64,000 bases of DNA from Acinetobacter celticus (GTDB lineage Bacteria > Pseudomonadota > Gammaproteobacteria > Pseudomonadales > Moraxellaceae). Made by a program: the position numbers and the translations under genes. The stretch covers positions 1 to 64,000 of the forward strand of contig NZ_MBDL01000011.1 in NCBI RefSeq assembly GCF_001707755.1. The letters are read 5' to 3'. Below are positions 30,856-40,141 of this stretch, one piece after another. The notes under the pieces were generated by a model, which saw only the letters and a program-made list of their open reading frames with translations, made no database searches and had not been told where the DNA came from. Positions within the stretch are counted from its first letter, which is position 1. Every line of letters begins with the position of its first letter.

Positions 30856-31344
30856 AAGCGCCTCCTTAATGGCTATATTTTTATTTTTCATCCTAATATT
30901 GCTATTGTTTTAATCATGCTTCCAACATAACAAAAACTACAGCAAAGCGGAAATAATTCTTTACGCCCAAAGACTCATTTTTCTGATCTGCCCCGTTCAT
31001 GCATTCACATGTCTTGATTTAAAAACAATCAGATGACAGTTCCATCAAAATAAACACCTCATCGTGGTTTAATGAAAACTCAATGCTTTAAGAGTGTTGG
31101 AGATAAAACTATTTTTATTACTAGATTGGTTTAGCTTCAATCACTTAATGTTTATCAAAAATACTAAAAAAAACAGCCTAATTACAGATCATTCACCCAT
31201 CTAACTAAAAATAGCTGTATCACAAAAAGCCTTCTCATCAAATACAGCAAAAAGCTTTCTAATTAAAAAATCAAGCGAATTGATGATCGAGAAAAATCAA
31301 TGCTTATGGCATACTAAAATGCATAACAACATGAGCAGATCAAT
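30856..31344. other. Gene-free divergent region upstream of glpD
   Basis: These bases separate glpD from the divergent lipoprotein gene. They are AT-rich. CATACTAAAAT near 31310 may provide the -10 of the lipoprotein gene, but the -35 is unclear. No operator or RNA fold was recognised. Confidence 0.4.
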
Positions 31345-31776
31345 ATGAAAATGGCATATAAATTTTTAGCTTTGGGTCTAACGGCAATTACTTTAACGGC
31401 CTGTCAAAGTGCGCCACGCGCATATAATGGTCAATCGGGTTATCAAATTGAAAGCAAAACTACAGATACTGCGACTTTAGCGTATACCCTTGCCGGTCGC
31501 CAAAACCAGCAAGCAGATGAAAATAAATTACAGCGTGCTTGTCAAAAAGTGCTGGGAACAAATAAAACCTATAAATTGCAGATTTTAAGTATGAGCGAAA
31601 TTGCTAACCCTGCAGCCACACAAAGCGAACAATTCGGTCGTCAAATTGGCAATACGCGTGCAACGTTTGGTTTATCCAATACACCAGATCTTCGTAATAC
31701 TGATAACTTAGGTGCTCAGCAGGCACTAGACACACGCCCTGCAACTTTACGTGTGGTTCGATATACTTGTTCTTAA
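31345..31776 (+). CDS. Lipoprotein of unknown function
   Basis: The 143-residue precursor begins MKMAYKFLALGLTAITLTACQS with lipobox LTAC (Cys20). The mature part has a conserved-looking GYQIESKTTDTATLAYTLAG segment that recalls small lipoproteins of the CC0125/CC1285 type (weak recognition), Cys66 and Cys142 that could pair, and a Thr/Ala/Asn-rich middle. No function is known. A hairpin terminator follows within 20 bases and overlaps the end of the convergent methyltransferase gene. Confidence 0.7.
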   Translation: MKMAYKFLALGLTAITLTACQSAPRAYNGQSGYQIESKTTDTATLAYTLAGRQNQQADENKLQRACQKVLGTNKTYKLQILSMSEIANPAATQSEQFGRQIGNTRATFGLSNTPDLRNTDNLGAQQALDTRPATLRVVRYTCS

Positions 31777-31787
31777 TCTTCTAAATT

Positions 31788-31815
31788 TAAAAAGACGCTA
31801 TTTATAGCGTCTTGT
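31788..31815. terminator. Bidirectional terminator
   Basis: The perfect stem AAGACGCTA/TAGCGTCTT with loop TTTA at 31792-31813 overlaps the stop codon of the convergent methyltransferase gene (31802) and ends both genes. Confidence 0.8.
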
Positions 31816-32470
31816 AAAAGCTTACATTTCTAAATTCTAACGATTCATCTAAATCAGGCCATGTCGTTGCACTTCTTTCATCTAATTTTTCATATTGAGG
31901 ATGACTAAAGTTTTTTACTCGACTGTCTGCGACCCATACTTCTGGTGAAAATTTTAAAAATTCATCTAAGAAAAAGCGATTACATTGGTCATACAGCACA
32001 TCGGCAGCCAAGAGCACATCAACTTGTTCAGCCTGATATAAGTCTTCTAAATATTCAAGCTCTACACCGTTCAACTCGGCATTAGCACGACAGGAAGCTA
32101 AACTAATTGGGTCGATATCACAACAGATGACACGTTTTGCCCCTGCCAGTTTCGCTGCAATCGCCACCACACCCGACCCTGCACCAAAGTCCAACACCAC
32201 TTTATCTTTGACATGATGCGGTTCTGCAAGCAACCACTGCGCCATTGCCAGCCCTGAAGCCCAGCAAAAAATCCAATACGGCGTATCATTCCAAATACGA
32301 CGAATGACTTCATCATCCAATTTATCAGTTGGAAATACAGGTGGAATCAACCACAGAGAAATGGGTGTATCGGGTAGTTGCTGCGCAAGTAATTCACAGT
32401 TTGGAATCACTTCATGCAAAGCTTTTAGTAGATGTTCAGGTACTTGAGGAAGTTGAAAAGTACAGGTCAT
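31802..32470 (-). CDS. Class I SAM-dependent methyltransferase (protein-lysine type)
   Basis: The 222-residue protein has a Rossmann methyltransferase core with motif I VLDFGAGSGVVAIAAKLAGA (residues about 92-111), the acidic motif II CDIDPISLASCRANAELNG, and a motif IV-like ADVLYDQCN. The sequence resembles the METTL20/ETFB-lysine methyltransferase and Nnt1-type group, which modify proteins. The target is unknown. The start ATG at 32470 follows a plain upstream region. It is a single gene, convergent with the lipoprotein. Confidence 0.8.
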   Translation of the reverse strand: MTCTFQLPQVPEHLLKALHEVIPNCELLAQQLPDTPISLWLIPPVFPTDKLDDEVIRRIWNDTPYWIFCWASGLAMAQWLLAEPHHVKDKVVLDFGAGSGVVAIAAKLAGAKRVICCDIDPISLASCRANAELNGVELEYLEDLYQAEQVDVLLAADVLYDQCNRFFLDEFLKFSPEVWVADSRVKNFSHPQYEKLDERSATTWPDLDESLEFRNVSFYKTL

Positions 32471-32805
32471 TCAAATAAAACCTAATTCATTATTTAATAA
32501 TTAATTCACAGCATTCAGATACACGTAAATGTCATCCACAACTGTCCGAGGCAGACTTTCATATAAAGCGTAAAGTTTCCGCGATTAATCAAATACTCGA
32601 AAACATTTGACGAGTTTTATGGATGACAATGGTTTTGCCTACTTTTGCCAAAACAAAAGTAGGTCGAACCGAAGGTTAATCCGAACACTCAAAGCCAAAA
32701 GAAAAGACTCCGCCATTCCACTTTTCATTCATATTTCAAATAAAATTTAAAATAAAAGCCACATAGGTAATATACCCATGCAGCTTTTATGACTTAGATT
32801 TTAAA
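32471..32805. repeat. Extragenic repeat-like segment between folD and the methyltransferase
   Basis: This gene-free stretch contains nested inverted repeats: CCTACTTTTG/CAAAAGTAGG with loop CCAAAA at 32638-32663, and ACTCG/CGAGT around 32595-32616. The segment from about 32525 to 32700 looks like an extragenic repeated element of the kind seen at gene ends in Acinetobacter, but copy number cannot be judged from one window. Confidence 0.4.
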
Positions 32806-33654
32806 TTAACCTAAAGCTTTTTCAGCAGCTTCAACGGTTTGACGAATCAAAGTCGTAATGGTCATTGGCCCTACACCACCCGGAACAGGTGTATATGCAG
32901 AAGCAACGTCTTCAATACCGACCAATTGAATATCACCCACACCGCCGCCATCACGTGGATGGAAACCCGCATCAACCACTACAGCGCCTTGTTTAATCCA
33001 ATCTTTTTGGATCAATTCAGCCTTACCTACAGCACCAACAATAATATCCGCTTGCTTCACAAAGTTAGCCAAATTCTGAGTACGCGAATGACAAATGGTC
33101 ACGGTAGCATTGGCCTCAAGCAACATTGCAGCCATTGGTTTACCCAAAATTGCAGAACGGCCCACAACCACCGCATGTTTACCCGAAATTTCAATATTAT
33201 TTTCTTTTAGAATCGTCATGATGCCTGCAGGTGTTGCAGAACCATAGGCTGCCTCACCCATCGCCATACGACCAAAACCAAGGCAAGTTACACCATCAAC
33301 ATCTTTTGCAAGTGAAATAGCATCGAAACATGCACGTTCATCAATTTGTGCAGGCACTGGATGTTGCAACAAAATACCGTGAACATCAGGATTAGCATTG
33401 AGTTTTTCAATTTCTGCCAAAAGTTGTTCAGTGGTGGTTTCTTTACCTAATTCAACTTTTAATGAATCCATACCGACACGACGACAAGCGTTGCCTTTCA
33501 TGCGTACATACGTTGCAGATGCACCATCATCACCGACCAAAATTGTCGCAAGAATTGGGGTACGACTTGTTTTTGCTTTTAACGCTTCTACACGTGTTAA
33601 CAAGTCAGCTTCAATTTTTTTTGCCAATGCACGACCATCTAAAACTAATGCCAC
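32806..33654 (-). CDS. folD: Methylenetetrahydrofolate dehydrogenase/cyclohydrolase
   Basis: FolD is bifunctional: it oxidises 5,10-methylene-THF with NADP and hydrolyses the methenyl product to 10-formyl-THF, feeding purine and fMet synthesis. The 282-residue protein has the N-terminal catalytic [13 protein letters not shown] (the Lys is catalytic in the family), the substrate segment ILLQHPVP, and the dinucleotide-binding [14 protein letters not shown]; the usual GRSxxVGxP has Ala-Ile here. It ends [18 protein letters not shown]. The ATG at 33654 is the start. The two tRNA genes are divergent, about 150 bases away. Confidence 0.97.
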   Translation of the reverse strand: MALVLDGRALAKKIEADLLTRVEALKAKTSRTPILATILVGDDGASATYVRMKGNACRRVGMDSLKVELGKETTTEQLLAEIEKLNANPDVHGILLQHPVPAQIDERACFDAISLAKDVDGVTCLGFGRMAMGEAAYGSATPAGIMTILKENNIEISGKHAVVVGRSAILGKPMAAMLLEANATVTICHSRTQNLANFVKQADIIVGAVGKAELIQKDWIKQGAVVVDAGFHPRDGGGVGDIQLVGIEDVASAYTPVPGGVGPMTITTLIRQTVEAAEKALG

Positions 33655-33806
33655 GGCACATCTCCAGAGTAGATATGAATCAATTTCGCAAATAATACAT
33701 CATTATTTGAATGATTTTATTCTATATGCTGATTTTATGTGCATATACACTATTTATAGTATTGTTTTTTTTTCAGAGCTTGCTAATATACGCATCAACA
33801 AGACAT

Positions 33807-33880
33807 GGCGGGGTGGCAGAATGGTCATGCAGCGGACTGCAACTCCGTGTACGCCGGTTCGATTCCGACCTCCGCCTCCA
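33807..33880 (+). tRNA. tRNA-Cys (GCA)
   Basis: 74 bases including CCA. The acceptor stem GGCGGGG pairs with CTCCGCC, the anticodon loop CTGCAAC holds GCA, and the T-arm GCCGGTTCGATTCCGAC is canonical. It is followed 12 bases later by tRNA-Leu, so the two form one transcription unit. Confidence 0.96.
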
Positions 33881-33892
33881 TCTTGTTAAAAT

Positions 33893-33978
33893 GCCCGAGT
33901 GGTGAAATCGGTAGACACAGGGGATTTAAAATCCCCCGCCCACAAAGCGTGCCAGTTCGAGTCTGGCCTCGGGCACCA
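33893..33978 (+). tRNA. tRNA-Leu (TAA)
   Basis: 86 bases including CCA, a class II tRNA with a long variable arm. The acceptor GCCCGAG pairs with CTCGGGC, the anticodon loop TTTAAAA holds TAA, and the T-arm CCAGTTCGAGTCTGG is canonical. A 12-bp perfect inverted repeat starts inside its 3' end. Confidence 0.96.
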
Positions 33979-34012
33979 TTTTAATACTTTTTAAAATGGT
34001 GCAATAAAAATT

Positions 34013-34033
34013 CCAGCTTATGCTGGTTTTTTT
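34013..34033 (+). terminator. Terminator of the tRNA-Cys/tRNA-Leu unit
   Basis: The stem CCAGC/GCTGG with loop TTAT is followed by seven T. Confidence 0.85.
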
Positions 34034-34196
34034 ATGTCTAAAATTTCTAAATAATCCAAGACAATAAAAAAGAGAGCATCTAGCCCCCTTCTTCTCTCTA
34101 AACACTTACGCAATTCAAGCTAAAACTGGCGTAGCCAAATACTGTCACCTATTCTGCTCGAATTTATCTGCAATTATTACACGTTTAATCGAAAAA

Positions 34197-34222
34197 AAGC
34201 CGAGTATGACTCAGCTTTTCTT
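34197..34222 (-). terminator. Probable terminator of the quinone oxidoreductase gene
   Basis: The stem AAGCCGAGT/ACTCAGCTT (one mismatch, loop ATG) lies at 34197-34217, with A-rich sequence on its left giving a U-run on the minus strand. Confidence 0.6.
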
Positions 34223-34238
34223 CTTTATATTGTCATAT

Positions 34239-35228
34239 TCACATAATTTCTACGACTACTTTACCCACATGTTCGCCCGTATCCATACATGCATGTGCAT
34301 CTTGAATTTGGTCAAACTTAAATGTTTTATAAATCATCGGCAAACATTCACCTTTTGCCCAAAGTGGCTCAACAGTGTCTTTTAAACCTTGCGCAATTTC
34401 AGCTTTTTCAGCCGTAGTACGCGCTCGCATCGTTGAACCAGTAATGGTCAAACGTTTCATCATAATTTGACCGAGTTTTACATCTTTGGCTTTGGCCCCA
34501 GCCAAAAATGCGATATAGACCAAACGCCCATCACGACGTAGCAAGTTCAAGTTACGTTCTAAATAGGGTGCACCGACCATATCTAAAATGACATCCACAC
34601 CACCATTGTCGGTTTTCTCATTAATTACTTGTTCGAAGTCTTGAGTTTTGTAGTTAATGGCAGTGGTTAAATCTGCAATAGCAGCAACCTTCTCATCCGT
34701 ACCTACTGTTGCAAACGTTTTAATCCCCAATGCTTTACATAACATCAGTGCAGTCGTGCCAATGCCACTGGTTCCGCCATGTACAAGTACTGTTTCGCCT
34801 GCTTGAGCTCTCCCCATTTGGAATACGTTTGCCCATACCGTAAAGAAGGTTTCAGGAATCGCTGCAGCTTGAATAAAACTGACATTTTCAGGAATATTCA
34901 AGGTTTGGCTTTCTGGCACAACGCAATATTCTGCATAACCACCGCCATTAGTGAGTCCACAAACTTTGTCGCCCACTTTAAACTGAGTGACATTTGCACC
35001 GACTGCAACAATTTCACCTGCCACTTCCAAGCCCGGTACAGGTGTTACACCTTTAGGCATTGGATATAAACCTTGACGTTGCAAAATGTCTGGACGGTTA
35101 ATACCAAAGGCATGTACTTTTACTAAAATTTCATCTGCTTGCGCAGTGGGAATAGTAACTGTTTCATAGGCTAATTTTTCTGGGCCACCAGCTTCGGTAA
35201 TAATAACGTGTTGCATTTCTTGCGACAT
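34239..35228 (-). CDS. NAD(P)H:quinone oxidoreductase (medium-chain dehydrogenase family)
   Basis: The 329-residue protein belongs to the zinc-free QOR/TP53I3-like branch of the MDR superfamily: an N-terminal GroES-like domain (INRPDILQRQGLYP, PGLEVAGEI, VGDKVCGLTNGGGYAEY) and a Rossmann domain with VHGGTSGIGTTALMLCKALG (residues about 147-166). The structural and catalytic zinc ligands of alcohol dehydrogenases are missing, as expected. Members reduce quinones by one or two electrons with NADPH; the real substrate is unknown. The ATG at 35228 is chosen; an ATG four codons on is possible. Single gene. Confidence 0.88.
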   Translation of the reverse strand: MSQEMQHVIITEAGGPEKLAYETVTIPTAQADEILVKVHAFGINRPDILQRQGLYPMPKGVTPVPGLEVAGEIVAVGANVTQFKVGDKVCGLTNGGGYAEYCVVPESQTLNIPENVSFIQAAAIPETFFTVWANVFQMGRAQAGETVLVHGGTSGIGTTALMLCKALGIKTFATVGTDEKVAAIADLTTAINYKTQDFEQVINEKTDNGGVDVILDMVGAPYLERNLNLLRRDGRLVYIAFLAGAKAKDVKLGQIMMKRLTITGSTMRARTTAEKAEIAQGLKDTVEPLWAKGECLPMIYKTFKFDQIQDAHACMDTGEHVGKVVVEIM

Positions 35229-35393
35229 TTGAGCGTTTCCCTTTTACAATACATTTCAATATTTCTGATTGTATTTGAACATAAAGTTATTCAAGAATGA
35301 AGAATAGTGGACTTATGTATAATCAAAATGGCGTAATTGAGACTATGTTTCGAATGAAGTAATCGTTTTAATTTTAAATGGGTAAAAATCCTA

Positions 35394-35837
35394 ATGGTTC
35401 AAATTAGAAAAGCCAAGACACAAGATTTAGAAAGTATTTTAAAAATTTGGTTAGAGGCATCAGTCAAAGCGCATCATTTTATTCCTACCTCCTTTTGGCA
35501 AAACCAATTGGATGATATGCGAAATATTTATCTACCATCTTCTAAAAATTATGTGCTCGAAAAGTATAATACTGTGATTGGCTTTGCATCCGTTCTAGAG
35601 GACAATTCTCTTTTGGCCGCCTTATTCATTGATCCTAAAAATCAAGGTCAAGGGTATGGCTCATCACTCATTGAATTTTTAAAACAACACTATCCAAGAT
35701 TGGACTTAAAGGTCTATGCTGAAAACACAGCATCTGTTCATTTTTACCAAAAGCATGGTTTTCAAGTGATAGAAAAAAGTATGGATGAACATACAAAACA
35801 TGATGAATTTCATATGACTTGGTTAAAAGAAAAATAA
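35394..35837 (+). CDS. GNAT-family N-acetyltransferase
   Basis: The 147-residue protein shows the GNAT fold: an N-terminal VQIRKAKTQDLESIL strand-helix, a central ALFIDPKNQGQGYGSSLIEF with the acetyl-CoA binding motif (Q-x-x-G-x-G/A type, residues about 80-99), and a C-terminal SVHFYQKHGFQVIE. The size and pattern are close to YjaB-type enzymes. The acceptor cannot be predicted. It is a single gene behind a weak ribosome-binding site, divergent from the quinone oxidoreductase gene. Confidence 0.85.
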   Translation: MVQIRKAKTQDLESILKIWLEASVKAHHFIPTSFWQNQLDDMRNIYLPSSKNYVLEKYNTVIGFASVLEDNSLLAALFIDPKNQGQGYGSSLIEFLKQHYPRLDLKVYAENTASVHFYQKHGFQVIEKSMDEHTKHDEFHMTWLKEK

Positions 35838-36002
35838 AGCATCATTGGATTTAACATCGATAACTCAACCCTAAAGATTGAATCACCCATGTTTCAGCGA
35901 CTTATAAAATTAGAGGCTATAGTAGATAAGCATTGTGATAATCTACTTTTATGAAGCCATCAATTTCTAAAACTGGCTTTACCACTGTCCATCCTATTCA
36001 TA

Positions 36003-36275
36003 CTAACCCCGACTTTTATGCTCTTTCATCATCTGTGCTGTCACATCTTCAGGATAGCAAATTGGCGTATAACCACCTGCTCGATGATATGCACTGCGCT
36101 TACCACAACGACTCCCATTCGATGCCGAATGATAAGGACAAGCGCAATTTCCCGGATAACTTTCTATCGATTGCTTAATGATTTGTTTTTTAATCGCATC
36201 GGTATTTTGACTACTTTGTTTAGCTTCGACACTGAAAGCCAAACACAACCCCATAAAAATAAATAATTTTTTCAT
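36003..36275 (-). CDS. Small exported Cys-rich protein
   Basis: The frame has an ATG at 36281, but GAGGG six bases before the ATG at 36275 makes that the start. The 90-residue precursor has a signal peptide (MKKLFIFMGLCLAFSVEA) and a mature part of about 70 residues with four Cys in the pattern CACPYHSASNGSRCGKRSAY...CYPEDV. The 'GNC.CPY....G.RCG.RSAY.R.GGY.P.CYP.DV' pattern recurs in small exported proteins of many proteobacteria, so this is a real family, but with no assigned function. The Cys pairs suggest disulfides in the periplasm. Confidence 0.75.
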   Translation of the reverse strand: MKKLFIFMGLCLAFSVEAKQSSQNTDAIKKQIIKQSIESYPGNCACPYHSASNGSRCGKRSAYHRAGGYTPICYPEDVTAQMMKEHKSRG

Positions 36276-36378
36276 AAACATCCCTCAATATCACTATTGT
36301 AGCGAGATGTTATTTACATGAAAATTCAACAACAAATTAAATGATTAAAATTAAGCCACTTATGTTTTGGACAATCAA

Positions 36379-36405
36379 AAACCCACCTAACGGTGGGTTC
36401 CTTTT
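36379..36405 (-). terminator. Terminator-like hairpin after cysN
   Basis: The stem AACCCACC/GGTGGGTT with loop TAAC at 36380-36399 has an A-rich left flank that reads as U-rich on the minus strand. It lies about 20 bases past the cysN stop. Confidence 0.75.
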
Positions 36406-36419
36406 AAATCAGCTCAGTC

Positions 36420-38036
36420 TTATAAAGAAACCAATTCCACAATTTTTTCAGCCAACTCTTCAACCGCATCTTGGGTGAATGTCACATCTGTACCTTCAGT
36501 CACAGAGGTAATCACCGCTATCCCTGTTTCACGAAGCAATGCAACTTGCACAGCATCTAAATCCGCTTTAGCAATTGCCACAATACCTTGTTGCAATAAT
36601 AAACTCTCAAGGGCTTGTGCATTTTCCAAAGCTTTGTTCGATACCGTAATAGACGCAGGTTTTTGCCCTAAACGCACTGCACGATCTTCGGCTGTTACAG
36701 GGTTGCTATGCGCAGACCACTCAACAGATTCTTCCACCATACCAGCACCAATCGTTACGTTATTCAAACGATCAATGAAGATAAACGAACCTGTATAACG
36801 GCTGTCTTGATAACGGTCAAACACCACTGGTGCATCAAATTCAACCGTCACATTGGCAATGGCATTTAAATCAAGATGATCCACTTGCATTTGCTCAAGC
36901 GTGTTCACATTGGTACGGAAGTTAATACCCGTTACTTTGGCAGGGACAGTTTGCGTACCAATTTTAATGTTGTATAGCTTACCCAGTACCAGCGGTTGAT
37001 CCGCCATCCATACCACAGTCGCTTTTACAGCACGTGAAATTGCAGGAACACCCTGATCCGCACGGATCAACATATTACCGCGTGATACGTCAATTTCATC
37101 ATTGAGCGTTAATGTCACCGCTTGACCTGCAAAGGCATGTTCAAGGTTGCCATCAAAAGTTACGATTTCTTTCACGGTTGAAGACTTACCTGATGGTAAA
37201 GCCACAACTTTATCACCGACGTTAATTTCACCCAGTGCAATGGTTCCTGCAAAACCACGGAAGTCGAGGTTCGGACGGTTCACATATTGCACAGGAAAAC
37301 GGAAATCACGTTTCGCTGTATCACGGTTAATTTCAACCGACTCTAGCGTACCCATCAGGGTTTCGCCCTTGTACCATGGCGTATTTTCCGAAACATTCAC
37401 CACGTTATCGCCATTCAATGCAGAAATTGGCGTAAAGATAATGTTGTTTGGCTTACGGTCACCCAATTGCGCAATAAAACCTGCGTATTCAGCTTGAATT
37501 TCATTGAAGCGTGCTTCAGAAAACTCAACCAAATCCATTTTGTTGATTGCAACAATAATATTCTTAATACCCAGCAAGCTTGCAATATACGTGTGACGAC
37601 GCGTTTGAGTTTGCACGCCATAACGCGCATCAATCAAAATAATCGCAAGGTCACAGGTCGACGCACCTGTTGCCATGTTACGGGTATATTGCTCATGCCC
37701 TGGGGTATCGGCAATGATGAACTTACGTTTTTCAGTGGAGAAATAACGATACGCGACATCAATGGTAATGCCCTGCTCACGTTCCGCTTGTAAGCCATCA
37801 ACAAGGAGCGCCAAATCTGGTGCATCACCCGTTGTACCGACTTTTTTCGAGTCACGAGTCACAGCTTGTAATTGATCTTCGTAAATCAATTTTGAATCAT
37901 AAAGCAGGCGACCAATTAAGGTAGATTTACCATCATCGACATTACCGCAGGTCAAAAAGCGTAATAAGTCTTTATTTTCATGTTGTTTTAAATAGCCCAA
38001 AATATCTTGGCTAATGAGTTCAGATTGATGAGACAT
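36420..38036 (-). CDS. cysN: Sulfate adenylyltransferase large subunit (GTPase)
   Basis: CysN hydrolyses GTP to drive CysD, which makes adenosine 5'-phosphosulfate from ATP and sulfate in assimilation. The 538-residue protein has the GTPase motifs GNVDDGKST (31-39), DTPGHEQY and NKMDL, followed by the EF-Tu-like beta domains. It is longer than the 475-residue E. coli protein: residues about 465-538 form an extra C-terminal tail (see findings) that is too short to be a fused CysC kinase and has no P-loop. It follows cysD by 85 bases on the same strand; no cysC is next to it. Confidence 0.95.
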   Translation of the reverse strand: MSHQSELISQDILGYLKQHENKDLLRFLTCGNVDDGKSTLIGRLLYDSKLIYEDQLQAVTRDSKKVGTTGDAPDLALLVDGLQAEREQGITIDVAYRYFSTEKRKFIIADTPGHEQYTRNMATGASTCDLAIILIDARYGVQTQTRRHTYIASLLGIKNIIVAINKMDLVEFSEARFNEIQAEYAGFIAQLGDRKPNNIIFTPISALNGDNVVNVSENTPWYKGETLMGTLESVEINRDTAKRDFRFPVQYVNRPNLDFRGFAGTIALGEINVGDKVVALPSGKSSTVKEIVTFDGNLEHAFAGQAVTLTLNDEIDVSRGNMLIRADQGVPAISRAVKATVVWMADQPLVLGKLYNIKIGTQTVPAKVTGINFRTNVNTLEQMQVDHLDLNAIANVTVEFDAPVVFDRYQDSRYTGSFIFIDRLNNVTIGAGMVEESVEWSAHSNPVTAEDRAVRLGQKPASITVSNKALENAQALESLLLQQGIVAIAKADLDAVQVALLRETGIAVITSVTEGTDVTFTQDAVEELAEKIVELVSL

Positions 38037-38121
38037 TGCTCAAACTCCACAAATTCGTTAGAAATCGGTTTTTTAATCTCCCTAAATCCCTCTTTAATAA
38101 AGAAGGACTTTCATCAGGAAA

Positions 38122-39036
38122 TTAGAAATAGCCTTCTTGCTTTTTCTTTTCCATCGAGCCGGCTTCGTCATGGTCAATCATACGACCTTGACGTTCAGAG
38201 CTTGTGGCAAGTAGCATTTCTTGGATAATTTCTGGCAAGGTATCGGCCGTTGATTCAACTGCACCTGTCAGCGGGTAACAGCCTAAAGTACGGAAACGTA
38301 CCGATTTCATTTGTGGAACTTCACCTTCTTTTAAAGGCATACGTTCATCATCCACCATGATGAGTGTACCGCTACGTTCAACCACAGGACGTTCAGCAGC
38401 CAAATAAAGTGGAACTAATGGAATGCTTTCCAAGTAAATATATTGCCAAATATCCAACTCAGTCCAGTTGGATAATGGGAACACACGGATACTTTCGCCT
38501 TTGTTCACTTTACCGTTGTAAAGATTCCAAAGTTCAGGACGTTGATTTTTAGGATCCCAACGGTGTTTTGAATCACGGAATGAATAAACTCGTTCTTTAG
38601 CACGTGATTTTTCTTCGTCACGGCGCGCACCACCAAAAGCAGCATCAAAACCGTATTTATCCAAAGCTTGTTTTAAGCCTTGGGTTTTCATGATGTCGGT
38701 ATATTTTGAACTGCCGTGATCAAATGGATTAATCCCAGCGTCTTTGCCTTCTTTATTTTGATGCACAATTAAGTCGAAACCATGGGTTTTTGCCATGTTA
38801 TCTCGAAACGTGATCATGTCTTTGAATTTCCAGCCTGTATCAACATGCAACAATGGGAATGGTAACTTTGCAGGGTAAAATGCTTTCATCGCAAGATGTA
38901 GCATCACCGCTGAATCCTTACCAATGGAATACAGCATGACCGGATTTTCAAATTCGGCAGCCACTTCACGGATAATATGAATACTCTCAGCTTCAAGCTG
39001 TTTAAGATGAGTAAGTCTTTCCTCATTTATTGACAT
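38122..39036 (-). CDS. cysD: Sulfate adenylyltransferase small subunit
   Basis: CysD carries out adenylyl transfer to sulfate. It has the PAPS-reductase-like ATP pyrophosphatase fold with the PP-loop [18 protein letters not shown] (residues about 33-50), the VDTGWKF segment, the [14 protein letters not shown] motif and the [12 protein letters not shown] signature. The frame starts at a GTG at 39045; the ATG at 39036 ([11 protein letters not shown]) is chosen as nearer to the family start, giving 304 residues, though neither has a strong ribosome-binding site. It heads the cysDN operon. Confidence 0.95.
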   Translation of the reverse strand: MSINEERLTHLKQLEAESIHIIREVAAEFENPVMLYSIGKDSAVMLHLAMKAFYPAKLPFPLLHVDTGWKFKDMITFRDNMAKTHGFDLIVHQNKEGKDAGINPFDHGSSKYTDIMKTQGLKQALDKYGFDAAFGGARRDEEKSRAKERVYSFRDSKHRWDPKNQRPELWNLYNGKVNKGESIRVFPLSNWTELDIWQYIYLESIPLVPLYLAAERPVVERSGTLIMVDDERMPLKEGEVPQMKSVRFRTLGCYPLTGAVESTADTLPEIIQEMLLATSSERQGRMIDHDEAGSMEKKKQEGYF

Positions 39037-39452
39037 TGACAGCACCAGCTCACAAAAACGTGTATTTATTACACATATTAAAATTTATATTCATTATAGT
39101 GATTTAGCGATCTCAACGATTGCTTGTTTTATGATATTTATATTCATATTCATCATATAGAAGTTTGTTGATAATCCTTATAAAAGAAAATAACTCAAAG
39201 CTTAAAAGGGCTGAAATTGCTGGAACAATACTGCTAAAAACCAGTAAATGTAGCCTTTGTATAAGCAACTAAAAGTATAGAGATCAAACCCCTTCCTTTT
39301 CATCAATTGTTATAATTCTTCAGCTTATCATGAGTATTTTTACTTTATTTTTTATACACTTTGGTTTTATTCGATGCTATCTTTAATTCGGGGGATTTTT
39401 GTTAGACATATTTTTCCTCATTATTGATAAGCATAATATAGAGATAAATATA
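39037..39452. other. Gene-free divergent region between cysD and yqiJ
   Basis: These are AT-rich bases that must hold the cysDN and yqiJK promoters. No CysB-type operator could be recognised by eye, and no repeat or hairpin of note was seen. Confidence 0.4.
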
Positions 39453-40094
39453 ATGTGGGAATTATTCACACACCCTTCCAATATTGTGTTCAGCATCAGT
39501 CTTTGTTTGATGTTTTTTTTCGGCATATTTGAAATGCTTCTTATGCTGATTGGTGGTGGATCTCAGGGGCTATTGGATCAGTTTTTGCCTGAAGATGTAA
39601 CACACAATACGGACTTAGGTATTGATGCCGACCAAAGCCTTTTAACAAAAGCACTAGATTGGCTGTATTTAGGACGTGTACCACTTTTTGTATGGCTGAT
39701 TATATTTTTAACGGTGTACAGCTTGACTGGATTTATCATTCAAGCCTTTACGCTACATTTTACTGACACGCTATTTAATATTTGGGTCATCTCACCTGCC
39801 TGCCTCTTTCTTTGTATGCCACTGGTTCGTTTCAGCGCACAACTGATTGCCAAAATTTTACCGCAAGATGAAACCATGGCTATTTATAGTGAAGAGTTAA
39901 TTGGACGTACTGCAGTGATTGTTTTGGGTGAGGCAAAGCAAAATTATCCTGCTCAGGCTAAAGTTTCAGACCAGTATGGCAAAACCCATTATATTTTGGT
40001 CGAACCTGAGCAAAACGAAACCTTTACACAAGGTCAATCTGTTGTCTTAACACAAAAAACCAAGATTGGTTTTCAAGCCAATCCAAATTTATAA
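39453..40094 (+). CDS. yqiJ: YqiJ-like membrane protein with an OB-fold
   Basis: The start is the ATG at 39453 (MWELFTHPSN), which fits the family; a TTG at 39399 with GGGGGA upstream would add 18 residues. The 213-residue protein has hydrophobic helices at residues about 13-37, 75-100 and 110-130 and a soluble C-terminal beta domain (IGRTAVIVLGEAKQNYPAQAKVSDQYG...) of OB-fold/NfeD type. In E. coli YqiJ is encoded next to the flotillin YqiK, as here. NfeD-like partners accompany flotillins in many bacteria and are thought to help organise membrane microdomains. Confidence 0.8.
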   Translation: MWELFTHPSNIVFSISLCLMFFFGIFEMLLMLIGGGSQGLLDQFLPEDVTHNTDLGIDADQSLLTKALDWLYLGRVPLFVWLIIFLTVYSLTGFIIQAFTLHFTDTLFNIWVISPACLFLCMPLVRFSAQLIAKILPQDETMAIYSEELIGRTAVIVLGEAKQNYPAQAKVSDQYGKTHYILVEPEQNETFTQGQSVVLTQKTKIGFQANPNL

Positions 40095-40141
40095 TTTTTG
40101 ATTTACATTAAATACAACTATAGATATAGAGAATCCACAAA

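Noticed and set aside
35951..36178. A 75-codon plus-strand frame opposite the small Cys-rich protein
   Set aside because: It has no ribosome-binding site and lies opposite a minus-strand gene that has a signal peptide, a ribosome-binding site and a recognised family pattern.
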